Positions 16,078 through 25,133 of a stretch of 64,000 nt of DNA are shown here, piece by piece. The position numbers and the translations under genes are program-made. The first letter of the stretch is position 1. Every line of letters begins with the position of its first letter. The notes beneath the pieces were generated by a model. It had not been told where the DNA came from, made no database searches, and saw only the letters and a program-made list of their open reading frames with translations. The DNA is from Clostridia bacterium (lineage in GTDB: Bacteria > Bacillota_A > Clostridia > UMGS1883), in NCBI GenBank assembly GCA_017467965.1, contig JAFUJZ010000007.1, forward strand, positions 1 through 64,000, given 5' to 3'.

Positions 16078-17919
16078 ATGTATACACCTAAAAAAACATT
16101 TTTTACGGCAAGAGACCTTGAAGAAAAAAACGATATCGCAAGTCATATTACCTTTGCGGAACGTCTTATTTATAAGTATAACTGGGACGAGGAGGCAAAG
16201 GGGAGATTTGTGTCACTTTTGTCACGCATACGTACAAAGGAAGAGGACGAAAAGCTTAATTTGAGCGTTGTTGGTGAGTTCAGCACGGGTAAGAGTACGT
16301 TTATCAACGCTATTGTGCGTATGCCGGTGCTTTCATCAAGTGCAATGCAGGGTACAACTGTGGCATCGACAGTTATTGAATACGGTGATGACTATAAGAT
16401 GCGACTTGTTTTTAAGGACGGACATAGCGAAGAATACGTATTTGGGACTGTTGAAGAGCTTAGTGAAAAGCTGGGGTTTTATTCCACCGATTCACACGTG
16501 GGGAAAAATCTTGAAAAAATAAACGTTTTTATGCCCTCTGAAAACCTCAAAAAAGGTATCCGTATTATTGATACTCCCGGTACAAATGCACTGGAATCAT
16601 GGCACGAGGACGTAACTGTTAAAACAATTAAAGAGTTTTCAGATTTGTCGATTGTGCTTGTGGATGCAACAAAGCCTTTGCCTGAGTCGTTATGCCTTTT
16701 TGTTGAGGATAACTTGTCTGATGTGCTGGACGGGTGTATATTTGTTGTGACAAAAATTGACCTGGTGCGTGAAAAGGAAAGAGAAAGGGTTATTGAATAC
16801 GTAAAGGTAAAGCTTATGCAGACCTTTGACATCGAAAACCCTATAGTGTTGCCTTATGTGTCTACGGCGTTTGAAGAAGGCGCAACTGACGGTATGAAGG
16901 ATGTGTGTCTTAGTAGCGAAAGCCGCATGATGAAGCATCTTGCAAGCCGCAGAATTATGAACCAGTCAAACAGCATGACAGAGCTTATAGATGACATGTA
17001 TACATATATAAGCGAGCAGATTAATGAGATACTTAAGTCTTACGAAAAAGAACTTGAGGATATACTGGATTCAAAAAGTGAAACCTTGGCTAATTTTGTG
17101 GAAAAACAGAAAAAGGACAGGGTCAGTGCCTTTGATATAACAGCAAAGAAACACAGAGCAGAGTTTTTAAGTGAGCTTTATAAAATATCCTTTTACAATC
17201 AGAACATGATTGTGGAAACCATTGACAATATGCCTACAAACGACAGCTTAATGGACTATATCGGTACGCGCCTTGCTCCTGACTGTATAAGGGCGGCAAA
17301 TACCATATTGCAGAATGCGGATAATGTATATTACAAGAGCGCAGAATGGTTCCGTGGTGAAATGCAAATTTTTGAAGACGAGTTTGAAAAAACCTTTGAT
17401 AACCTTAAAGTGTTGGGCGTTGTTGTGCCGGAAAAATCATACTCCCTGCCTCGTGCACAAATAAGCGAAGAAAACGCAAGTATTACGAACCGTGCACGCA
17501 ATATTGCACTTGAGCTGGAAAAAGAGCAGTACACGAAAACAGGAAGATTTTTCGGAACATTTGCAAATATTCACCGTGATACACATTCCATGCTACAGCT
17601 TGCACAGCTTAAGAATAATGCAAAAATGAAGCTTGGCGATTCGTTGGGAGAATATCTTGGTGACATGGTGCAGAAAGCTATAATTGCATTTGATAACTAC
17701 ATATGCTCAATGCGTGAGTGTATCAAAAACGAAATCGACAGATATGTTATCCTTTATCAAGGAGAGGTAAATAAAAAAATTGATAACGAACAGGGCAGAC
17801 AGTTGCTTGTTGAAACCAGGGTGGAAAATATCAGAATGGATATATCTGACCTGAAAAGACGAAAAACGGCACTTAAAGCTCTCGAAGAAGAAATCGATAT
17901 CAAGCTCAAAGAGGTGTGA
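16078..17919 (+). CDS. Dynamin-family GTPase 3
   Basis: 613 aa. G1 GEFSTGKS (66-73), G3 DTPG (165-168), G4 TKID (225-228). A long helical C-terminal half follows. It lacks the obvious hydrophobic paddle of GTPases 1 and 2, so it may be a soluble partner or rely on the membrane protein encoded immediately downstream. The ATG lies 6 nt after the GTPase 2 stop. The C-terminus is coiled-coil (RMDISDLKRRKTALKALEEE). Its stop is followed at once by the next start, so translation is probably coupled. Confidence 0.86.
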   Translation: MYTPKKTFFTARDLEEKNDIASHITFAERLIYKYNWDEEAKGRFVSLLSRIRTKEEDEKLNLSVVGEFSTGKSTFINAIVRMPVLSSSAMQGTTVASTVIEYGDDYKMRLVFKDGHSEEYVFGTVEELSEKLGFYSTDSHVGKNLEKINVFMPSENLKKGIRIIDTPGTNALESWHEDVTVKTIKEFSDLSIVLVDATKPLPESLCLFVEDNLSDVLDGCIFVVTKIDLVREKERERVIEYVKVKLMQTFDIENPIVLPYVSTAFEEGATDGMKDVCLSSESRMMKHLASRRIMNQSNSMTELIDDMYTYISEQINEILKSYEKELEDILDSKSETLANFVEKQKKDRVSAFDITAKKHRAEFLSELYKISFYNQNMIVETIDNMPTNDSLMDYIGTRLAPDCIRAANTILQNADNVYYKSAEWFRGEMQIFEDEFEKTFDNLKVLGVVVPEKSYSLPRAQISEENASITNRARNIALELEKEQYTKTGRFFGTFANIHRDTHSMLQLAQLKNNAKMKLGDSLGEYLGDMVQKAIIAFDNYICSMRECIKNEIDRYVILYQGEVNKKIDNEQGRQLLVETRVENIRMDISDLKRRKTALKALEEEIDIKLKEV

Positions 17920-17921
17920 TA

Positions 17922-18434
17922 ATGGCACTGGACAAGAAATCCTTTGAAAAAGTATGGTCAACTTTTACCGAAAAGTTTTCAAAAAGCATGATAGCCGCAT
18001 CAAAGGAGGAGAAACCTACAATAGATGTGGCAAATAAAATACTGGACAGAACAATGGTCATCTGGAGCAATGAAAAAGAAGATGCAGGCAGGTGGATGAT
18101 ACTTTACTGTGATAAGTACCCTCGCTCAGGCAGAAAAATTTGCGATGTGCTGGAGAACCTTACAATAAAGCATTATGAAGAGCCAAAGGGCATAAACAAA
18201 AATGTGAGACGGTTTTTGCCGCTTTGCCTGAGTGTGATAGTATTTTTTATAATGTTTTTTATAACATCTTGGGTGTGGGCAGCTGTTTTGGCTGTAGTTA
18301 TGCTGGCGATTTCCGGCAGTGTGGTATATGCGGTTAACGAGAGCATTAAAGCAACGCGGGACAAAGACATAATAAAAGGCTACGTTGAAGAGCTTGACAG
18401 AAGCAAGGAAAAAATTCTTAATATTATAGAATAA
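17922..18434 (+). CDS. Small two-helix membrane protein of the dynamin operon
   Basis: 170 aa, family not recognised. The N-terminal 90 residues are soluble and mostly helical. Two adjacent membrane segments follow (about 92-135, LPLCLSVIVFFIMFF and AAVLAVVMLAISGSVV), then a charged helical tail (IIKGYVEELDRSKEKI). The ATG is 2 nt after the GTPase 3 stop, with GAGGTG overlapping that gene's end. It could anchor or recruit the GTPases to the membrane. An upstream GTG is possible but worse placed. Confidence 0.75.
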   Translation: MALDKKSFEKVWSTFTEKFSKSMIAASKEEKPTIDVANKILDRTMVIWSNEKEDAGRWMILYCDKYPRSGRKICDVLENLTIKHYEEPKGINKNVRRFLPLCLSVIVFFIMFFITSWVWAAVLAVVMLAISGSVVYAVNESIKATRDKDIIKGYVEELDRSKEKILNIIE

Positions 18435-18475
18435 CAGAGGAAAAGAGTGCCTATTCGGCACTCTTTTCCTCTGTT
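18433..18475. terminator. Bidirectional terminator ending the dynamin operon
   Basis: 19-bp stem AACAGAGGAAAAGAGTGCC / GGCACTCTTTTCCTCTGTT with a 5-nt loop. The opposing glycosidase gene's TAG stop lies across the loop, so one arm also encodes that protein's C-terminus. Confidence 0.9.
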
Positions 18476-20763
18476 GTGATATTTTCAGGATTTTCAAATG
18501 TGTAGCGGATTTCATCTGATGAAAACGATATAGTAAGTGGCTTTGATGCGTTAAGAGAATATTCAAAGGATTGGTTATCACATTCGCCTACAGAGCCAAT
18601 GTAAAGATATCTTACGCCGTTTTCAACAGTTGCCTCGCTCTTTGTACCGCTTGAAACAACAAAAACATTTACGCCCTTGTCAGTGAGCATTTTCATGTAA
18701 TAATCCCATACAAGTCTTTCGCCTTGGTTTGAGGAATATATGGGTTTATTCATAATGAACACTATGTTCTTTTGAGTGATTGTTTCACATACGGTTTTGA
18801 TTTTGCCCCATGCGGTGGAATCCGTAAGGCGGATTGAGTTTGTCACTGTATTAGAGAGAGTTATGACTTTTGTATCGTCAATAACTCTTTCTGTAAAGCC
18901 GTCAGTTTTGCGGTAAACGGTAAACATGTCCCATGGGTCATAGTTTTCAGATGAAAGAGCATATACATCCCCTCTTGTGATAAGGTCGGAGAGGCGTTCT
19001 TTTACACTGAATCGACCTATGAGGTTAGAAGGCTCTTCGATAAAGCCCGTAATAGTGATTTTTTCACCATCTTCAATAAAGCCTTCAAAAGTATCGGGAA
19101 TACTTATATCCTCGGGGCGGTCATACAAATTGCCGTTTACAACTGCTGTGGAGGTAAGAGAGTTATAAACTGCGGTAACAGTGCCGCTGCCTTCGCCTTT
19201 TTTAGCAGTGTTTTTGTCCATTGTGACGTCGCCTGTCACTTCAAAATTTACGAGTGACGGCGGGATAGCAGCGGAAAAACCACTCTTATCATATGCGGTT
19301 ACTGTAAACGAACGGTCTTTTTCAATTGTGGAAACCGATTCGGGATAAATATTGATAGCAAAAATATCGTCGAGGACGGTGATTTCCTTTTCTACATAGA
19401 TACCGTCATATTCACAGCGGATTGTGTGAGTGCCCGGAGAAGATAATGTTACACTGTTTTCTTCAACCCTGCTTTCTACGTCGGAGCAGTATATTTTTAC
19501 GTCGCCTTCCTCTAAGGGGAGTATGTTGTAATTTTCATCGTAGAAAACGGACGAAACAGATACGCTGTCGCCGGGGATAATAGTATCTGACGAAAGTTTC
19601 ATGTCAGCCTCATACGGGTCAGTGAAATCATGATACGAAAGTATACCTATTGCGGTAGACACTTTTCTGGGAGTGGAAACCTCGTTTGTTATGCTCGCCT
19701 CACCTGTAAAGCGATTCTCAGTTACCATAGTGGTACTTCCGCCGCCGTCGAGATTGATTGCACTATCGCAGCCTAAGGCTATCATAAACTCGGCAAGCTC
19801 CGTCTGGTCAAAGCCCTTGCAGTCAGTCTGCCTGCCGTCAACAGTTACAAGCACAAGCGTTTTGCCTGATTTGGAAAGTCCCATAGCCGTGCGCTGTGCC
19901 TTGCCTGTAATGTTGCTTGTGAATTCACAAACCTCGCCGTCCTTTACAATAAGCGTGTTGCCACCCGACGCTTCGTATATTGCATCTGTGTCGGGGGAAA
20001 TACTTGTTTCGACACGGATTATATCACCAATTGCAAAATTGGCGTTAAGAAAAGCATTTACCGAATAATTTGCCGTAAATACAGCACCACCCTCGGGTAT
20101 AATAACCTTTTCAGCACCCCAGGAAAAGCCCGTCATGCGGTATGTGTCTGCCTCTTCGCCGGGCTCGCACACCATTGCATAGGTATAGTCGGGAACAGTC
20201 ACACCGTCACCCCATGCAGAGGTTATCATAGTTATACCGCCGTTTGTTACGGGAACTTTGTTAATCTGATAAAGCTCGCCCTCGGCATATTCTGTGAGGG
20301 ATGTATTTTCGGCATAAAGAGTACCTTTAAAGGTAAAATAATCAAAAATCACCTCGTTGTTTTCGGTCACGGCAAAGGATACAAAATTGTCCTTTGACGG
20401 AGTGGAGATAAGCTCGCCGTTCTGATAAACCATACCGAGCATATTGGTTTCGCCCGATTGAACGTTGAAAAAGTCAGCGTTGACAGCCGCTTTTGTGCCG
20501 TAGTGCTCAGCCATATCCTTTACGGTTGAAAGATGAGCCGTACCGTCGGGAGAGGTCAATACTTTTAACTCAAGGTTTTCATCGGTAAGGTCAACACGCA
20601 GAACGTCTGCCTTGCGCCAGCCTGTGTCGGTGAAAATATCAATACTCTGGTGTGTTAAACCTGTTGTTATGGGGGTAGTAACGGTATTTTCATATATAGT
20701 TTCGGCATAAACCGTACTTTGCATAAGTACACCTGCCATAATGGCAGCAAATAATTTTTTCAT
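18451..20763 (-). CDS. Secreted phosphodiester glycosidase (NAGPA/DUF2233) with Ig-like domain
   Basis: 770 aa. Signal peptide MKKLFAAIMAGVLMQSTVYA, cleaved before ETI. Residues about 60-385 form the NAGPA domain: KAAVNADFFNV, a TLVLVTVDGRQ strand, and INLDGGGSTTMV near its end. This is the fold of human uncovering enzyme and of bacterial enzymes that act on GlcNAc-1-phosphodiester linkages in wall polymers. An Ig-like region follows (about 395-480), then two beta-rich domains. The last 130 residues read like a degenerate metallophosphoesterase or SGNH-like fold, uncertain. ATG at 20763 with AAAGGA upstream is preferred to the GTG three bases earlier. Probably surface glycan remodelling. Confidence 0.82.
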   Translation of the reverse strand: MKKLFAAIMAGVLMQSTVYAETIYENTVTTPITTGLTHQSIDIFTDTGWRKADVLRVDLTDENLELKVLTSPDGTAHLSTVKDMAEHYGTKAAVNADFFNVQSGETNMLGMVYQNGELISTPSKDNFVSFAVTENNEVIFDYFTFKGTLYAENTSLTEYAEGELYQINKVPVTNGGITMITSAWGDGVTVPDYTYAMVCEPGEEADTYRMTGFSWGAEKVIIPEGGAVFTANYSVNAFLNANFAIGDIIRVETSISPDTDAIYEASGGNTLIVKDGEVCEFTSNITGKAQRTAMGLSKSGKTLVLVTVDGRQTDCKGFDQTELAEFMIALGCDSAINLDGGGSTTMVTENRFTGEASITNEVSTPRKVSTAIGILSYHDFTDPYEADMKLSSDTIIPGDSVSVSSVFYDENYNILPLEEGDVKIYCSDVESRVEENSVTLSSPGTHTIRCEYDGIYVEKEITVLDDIFAINIYPESVSTIEKDRSFTVTAYDKSGFSAAIPPSLVNFEVTGDVTMDKNTAKKGEGSGTVTAVYNSLTSTAVVNGNLYDRPEDISIPDTFEGFIEDGEKITITGFIEEPSNLIGRFSVKERLSDLITRGDVYALSSENYDPWDMFTVYRKTDGFTERVIDDTKVITLSNTVTNSIRLTDSTAWGKIKTVCETITQKNIVFIMNKPIYSSNQGERLVWDYYMKMLTDKGVNVFVVSSGTKSEATVENGVRYLYIGSVGECDNQSFEYSLNASKPLTISFSSDEIRYTFENPENITTEEKSAE

Positions 20764-20820
20764 CACATCAGTCCTTTCCTATGAGAGTATAACATACTTT
20801 TGTGCAAAAGAAAAGGCTTG

Positions 20821-20849
20821 TTGACTAAAAAAACACAATATGATATAAT
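20821..20849 (+). promoter_or_regulatory. Promoter of the surface-polysaccharide operon
   Basis: TTGACT (20821-20826), 17-nt spacer, TATAAT (20844-20849), 41 nt before the first ATG. Confidence 0.7.
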
Positions 20850-20890
20850 TACTAAAATAGGATTATTGTGGGCTTTAGGGAGAATTGAGT

Positions 20891-21421
20891 ATGAATGTTA
20901 AAGATGTTTTTATAAACGGATGTGCAGTTATAAGAGGGATTCTTAATAAATGGAAATTCAACAAATCCGGAAAGCTTTTGCGTATTGAAAAAGGGGTCCG
21001 TGTTATGAAAAATAACGGCACGGTTACACTTGGTGACAGAGTTTTGTTGCACAGATATGTCAAGCTTAGTGCATACGGCGGTAAAATCGAAATCGGCAAT
21101 AATTCGTACATTGGTGACAGAACCGAAATCCACTCGGGCGAAATGGTTAAAATCGGGAACGGCGTTAACATTGCCTGGGACTGCAATATCTTAGACCGTG
21201 ATTATCACGCATTTGAAAGTGACAGTGAGGTAATAAAGCCTGTTATTATAGAGGACAGAGTATGGATTGGTGCAAGGAGCATCGTTTTAAAGGGTGTTAC
21301 AATCGGCGAAGGTGCCGTTGTCGCAGCAGGAAGCGTCGTAACGCGTGACGTTCCCGCAAGGTGTCTTGTTGCAGGCAACCCTGCAAAGGTTGTTAAAGAA
21401 AATGTTACTTGGAAAGCTTGA
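20891..21421 (+). CDS. Hexapeptide-repeat acyltransferase
   Basis: 176 aa. The left-handed beta-helix is visible as repeated [LIV]G-x4 hexads ([53 protein letters not shown]), ending with VAGNPAKVV typical of maltose/galactoside O-acetyltransferase-like enzymes. The likely acyl-acceptor His is in RDYHAF. First gene of the polysaccharide operon; it probably O-acetylates a glycan precursor. ATG at 20891 follows AGGGAG by 8 nt and is preferred to the upstream TTG. Confidence 0.88.
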   Translation: MNVKDVFINGCAVIRGILNKWKFNKSGKLLRIEKGVRVMKNNGTVTLGDRVLLHRYVKLSAYGGKIEIGNNSYIGDRTEIHSGEMVKIGNGVNIAWDCNILDRDYHAFESDSEVIKPVIIEDRVWIGARSIVLKGVTIGEGAVVAAGSVVTRDVPARCLVAGNPAKVVKENVTWKA

Positions 21422-21431
21422 GGCGTAATAA

Positions 21432-22982
21432 GTGAAAGAAAAGAAAAACATCCTCGGGGCGGTGTCGTCCGTGGCGGTCATCATGGTTCTTTCAAGGCTT
21501 TTGAGCCTTGTGGGAAATCAAGTGTACATGTCACACTATGGGGCAGACAATTTATATCTGAATATTTATTCTTATGCGATAAATGTGCCTAACATCATTT
21601 TTACAAGTATCGGTACGGCACTTTCGACTGTTGTTATACCTATATATGTAGGACACCGTGCAATAGGCGAAGAAAAAGAAGCAAAAAGCTTTGCCGACAA
21701 TATTATAAGCATTTCACTTATACTCACAAGCGTGCTTGTTGTATTGGGACTGGGGCTTTCCTTTGTGTTGCCTAAGTTTACGGGCTATGCAGAAACAAAG
21801 GAAACTTATGATTTTGCGGTTATGGCACTTATGACGGTTATGCCTGTCATGTTCTTTTACGCGCTTAACTATATTTTTCAAGGGATGCTACAGGCAGTAG
21901 GACGTTACAAGCTCCCTGCATTTGTGAGCGTGCCGTCAAGCCTTGTTGTGATTTTTTATACGTTGTTTCTTGGTGACAAATGGGGCGTTAAGGGTTTACT
22001 TATAGCAACGGTTATAGGTCTTTCGCTTCAGGCGATTATACTTATTCCGCCACTTATTAAGGAGGGGTACAGGTATACACCTAAAGTAAAATTTAATCAC
22101 CCCGATATTATAAAAGCGGCAAAAATGACCGTGCCCGTGCTTTTGGGCGTGGGAGCATATCAGATTAATATGCTTTATAACAATACAATGGTTGCAGACA
22201 TTGACCCCACAGCAGTAACGCTCTTTGTGTTTGTGCAGAATATAACTATTCAGCTTGTTCTTGCGTTTGTATATTCAGTAACTGCTGTTATTTATCCCCG
22301 TCTTACAGAGAGCGTATCACGCGGCAACATGGGAGAATACAAAGATTCTCTTTCCGGGATACTTATGAGTGTGAGCACACTTCTTATTCCGATGACATTT
22401 GGATTTATCAGCGTGAGAGAAACTCTTCTCAACCTTATATCCGCGTGGGGTAAAATCAGCCCTGATGATATTTCAAAGGGTGCAATGCTCATTTGTGCCT
22501 ACGCAATAGGCTTGTTGGGTATAGGTTTTAAGGAAATTCTTGACCGTGCATTTTATTCTTTGGGCAATACAAAAATAAGCGCGGTAAACGGCGTTGTAAT
22601 AATGAGCGTAAATATTGTGCTCAGCCTTGTGTTTATACAGTCTGACAAGATAGGCGTATATGGCATACCGTTGGCATATTCATTAGCGTGCCTTGTAGGC
22701 TGTGGCGTACTGTTGGTATCTATGCGCAAAAAAGTAGGCGTCTTTGCAAAAGGTCTTGGAGTGACTATTTTAAAAAGCATTATAGCGTCATTGGTTATGC
22801 TTTGTGTGGTAGAGGGGCTTAATTTTGTAATCCCCGAAACGGGTGACTTCATAATGCGTGCAGTAAGGCTTTTTGTGCCTGTGGGTGCAGGTCTTGTTGT
22901 ATATTATATAATGGCTGTTATACTTAAAATAAAGCCCGTAACTCAGTTTACGGCAAAAATCCTGAAAAGAGGAAAACAATGA
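21432..22982 (+). CDS. MurJ/Wzx-like lipid-linked glycan flippase
   Basis: 516 aa with about 14 hydrophobic helices. The N-terminus ([17 protein letters not shown], followed by [22 protein letters not shown]) matches the MviN/MurJ branch of the MOP superfamily. GTG start at 21432 with a weak GAGG upstream. It lies between two glycan-modifying genes, so export of the operon's own lipid-linked repeat unit is more likely than housekeeping lipid II flipping, but the protein cannot be assigned by sequence alone. Its stop overlaps the next start by 4 nt. Confidence 0.85.
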   Translation: MKEKKNILGAVSSVAVIMVLSRLLSLVGNQVYMSHYGADNLYLNIYSYAINVPNIIFTSIGTALSTVVIPIYVGHRAIGEEKEAKSFADNIISISLILTSVLVVLGLGLSFVLPKFTGYAETKETYDFAVMALMTVMPVMFFYALNYIFQGMLQAVGRYKLPAFVSVPSSLVVIFYTLFLGDKWGVKGLLIATVIGLSLQAIILIPPLIKEGYRYTPKVKFNHPDIIKAAKMTVPVLLGVGAYQINMLYNNTMVADIDPTAVTLFVFVQNITIQLVLAFVYSVTAVIYPRLTESVSRGNMGEYKDSLSGILMSVSTLLIPMTFGFISVRETLLNLISAWGKISPDDISKGAMLICAYAIGLLGIGFKEILDRAFYSLGNTKISAVNGVVIMSVNIVLSLVFIQSDKIGVYGIPLAYSLACLVGCGVLLVSMRKKVGVFAKGLGVTILKSIIASLVMLCVVEGLNFVIPETGDFIMRAVRLFVPVGAGLVVYYIMAVILKIKPVTQFTAKILKRGKQ

Positions 22983-24604
22983 GTAAGATAGGTTATGCAG
23001 TTTCGTATGTGACTTATTATTTTCTTGCAAGGCATCTGCCGGGGAGCTTTTCGCCCTACAGCTTAGGAAGCGGCAAGCTGAGAGGGCTTTGTGCTAAGGG
23101 AATGTTTAAGTCCTGCGGTAAAAATGTGAATATTGAGCATGGTGCGTTCCTAGGAGGCGGACGTGAAATTGAGATAGGCAACAATAGTGCTATCGGTCTT
23201 AACGCACGTATATCGGGCCCGCTTTCTATAGGTGATGATGTTATGATGGGCCCGGGTGTGAGTATTTTTACACAAAACCACGAAACCGAAAATATTTATA
23301 AGCCCATGAGGCTTCAAACAGCACCAAAACAAAAGGTTACAATCGGCAACGATTGCTGGATTGGTGCAAATGCAACGATTTTGCCGGGCGTTACAATCGG
23401 CAACGGTGTTATAATTGGTGCAGGTGCGGTTGTTACACGTGATGTACCCGACTTTGCAGTTGTGGGCGGTGTACCTGCAAAAATAATCAAATTCCGTGAG
23501 GAGAGAAAAGATTTGCCTAAGTTAAAGGTTTTGTATCTTATTAATCATGCAGGCAAGGCAGGTACCGAAAAATACGTATACAACCTTGTTGATACTTTTA
23601 AAAAGAAAAACACAAAATGTTATTTTGCATATTCCGAACCGGGACTTCTCAGCGAGCAAATGGAAGAAATGGGAATTGAAAGCTTCCGCGTGACTATGAA
23701 GCATCCCTTTGATTTGAAAGCGGCAAAGAAAATTGCTGACATCTGCCGCGAAAACAATATTGACGTTATACACACTCAGTATCCCAGAGAAAACTATATT
23801 GCTCTTTTGTCAAGGCGATATTATTCGGGAACAAGGGTTGTGTACACCTGTCATCTGACACTTAAAACGTCATTACTCTGGAAAATAACAAATAAAATGC
23901 TCACAAAGCACAACCACAAGATTATATCAGTATGCAATAACGGTAAGGAGCTTTTGGTCGGTAACGGTGTGCCCAAAGATAAGATTGACGTAGTATTCAA
24001 CGGCATCCGTCCGTCGGAAAATGTTGTGAAAAACCATGAAAAACGCAAAGAACTGGGCATTGATCCCGACACCTTTGTGATATGTACTCTTTCAAGATAC
24101 CATATGGCAAAGGGGCTTGATTATTTCACAAACAGTGTTAATGAACTGAAAAAGATGACTGATAAAAAGTTTGTGGTGCTGTTTATGGGTGACGGCGAGC
24201 TGTTTGACGATATTAAAAAGCAGATTGAATCGCTGGGACTTGAAAACGAGATAAAACAGCTCGGTTTCAGAAAGGATGCTGCCGAAATCCTTAAAATGAG
24301 TGATTTGTACGTAAACAGTGCAAAATGCTATGAGGCATTGTCCTTTGCAATACTTGAGGCACTAGACAGTGCGCTGCCTGTTGTTGCAACAGATGTGGGC
24401 GGTAATTCGGATATTATAAACAGTGAAACCGACTGCGGTATATTGGTGCCCTATGGCGATACAAAAGCTATGGCTCAGGCAATTAATAAAATGATGACAG
24501 ATAAAAACCTTTATGAAAATTTTTCGAAAAATGCCAGACGGGCAGCACTTGAAAAATTCAATCTTGATGTTTTATTGGAAGAAACATATACAAAATATTT
24601 TTAA
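22979..24604 (+). CDS. Fused hexapeptide acyltransferase and GT4 glycosyltransferase
   Basis: 541 aa in one uninterrupted frame. Residues about 1-175 are a left-handed beta-helix O-acetyltransferase ([27 protein letters not shown] with the catalytic-type His, [28 protein letters not shown]). Residues about 180-541 are a GT-B glycosyltransferase family 4 enzyme with [17 protein letters not shown], then [21 protein letters not shown], and the nucleotide-sugar site [26 protein letters not shown]. The first domain resembles the stand-alone acyltransferase two genes upstream. It starts in the stop of the flippase gene (ATGA overlap). Confidence 0.9.
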   Translation: MSKIGYAVSYVTYYFLARHLPGSFSPYSLGSGKLRGLCAKGMFKSCGKNVNIEHGAFLGGGREIEIGNNSAIGLNARISGPLSIGDDVMMGPGVSIFTQNHETENIYKPMRLQTAPKQKVTIGNDCWIGANATILPGVTIGNGVIIGAGAVVTRDVPDFAVVGGVPAKIIKFREERKDLPKLKVLYLINHAGKAGTEKYVYNLVDTFKKKNTKCYFAYSEPGLLSEQMEEMGIESFRVTMKHPFDLKAAKKIADICRENNIDVIHTQYPRENYIALLSRRYYSGTRVVYTCHLTLKTSLLWKITNKMLTKHNHKIISVCNNGKELLVGNGVPKDKIDVVFNGIRPSENVVKNHEKRKELGIDPDTFVICTLSRYHMAKGLDYFTNSVNELKKMTDKKFVVLFMGDGELFDDIKKQIESLGLENEIKQLGFRKDAAEILKMSDLYVNSAKCYEALSFAILEALDSALPVVATDVGGNSDIINSETDCGILVPYGDTKAMAQAINKMMTDKNLYENFSKNARRAALEKFNLDVLLEETYTKYF

Positions 24605-24631
24605 TGTGCAGAGCACGGAAAGGATTAAAAA

Positions 24632-25105
24632 ATGGAAGGTAATAAGAAATTTAAGTTCAATATTGTAGATGCTGTTATCATACTTGTTATAGTATGTGCG
24701 GTGGCATTTGTAGGTTTTCAGGTTTTAGGCGGCGGTCTTTCGGGTGGCAATACATCCACATACCGTGTTGAATATTTCCTCGAAGAAAGCCCCGATTTTG
24801 CAGTTGATATTATTCAGGCAGGCGACAAGGTGCTTGACGAACAGAAGGACACAGACCTCGGCGTTGTAACAAGCATCACATCTGCTCCGTCTGTATCCTA
24901 CGGCGTTAATGACATGGGTGAATACGTGCAGACGACAAAGCCCGGCTACAAGAGTGCGACAATTGTGACAGAGGTTGAAGCTAAGGATTATGATTTTGGT
25001 ATGATTGTTGACTCTTCCAAGTATGGTGTTGGTCACTCCATTACAATCAGAGTTGGTAAGTCCAAGGTTTTTGGCAGAGTATCAAAGATTGAAAAAATTG
25101 ACTGA
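24632..25105 (+). CDS. DUF4330 single-pass membrane protein
   Basis: 157 aa. An N-terminal membrane helix (about 14-32, VIILVIVCAVAFVGFQVLGGG) precedes a small extracytoplasmic beta-rich domain with VRVGKSKVFGRVSKI at the end. Layout fits DUF4330, often found in wall-glycan clusters; role unknown. ATG has AAAGGA upstream. Confidence 0.75.
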   Translation: MEGNKKFKFNIVDAVIILVIVCAVAFVGFQVLGGGLSGGNTSTYRVEYFLEESPDFAVDIIQAGDKVLDEQKDTDLGVVTSITSAPSVSYGVNDMGEYVQTTKPGYKSATIVTEVEAKDYDFGMIVDSSKYGVGHSITIRVGKSKVFGRVSKIEKID

Positions 25106-25133
25106 TAGATTAAAAATGTGAAAACGGGGTGAT

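Noticed and set aside
9785..18475. Calling the C39/dynamin operon a prophage or plasmid module
   Set aside because: No integrase, terminase, replication or partition gene is nearby, and codon use looks like the rest of the chromosome.
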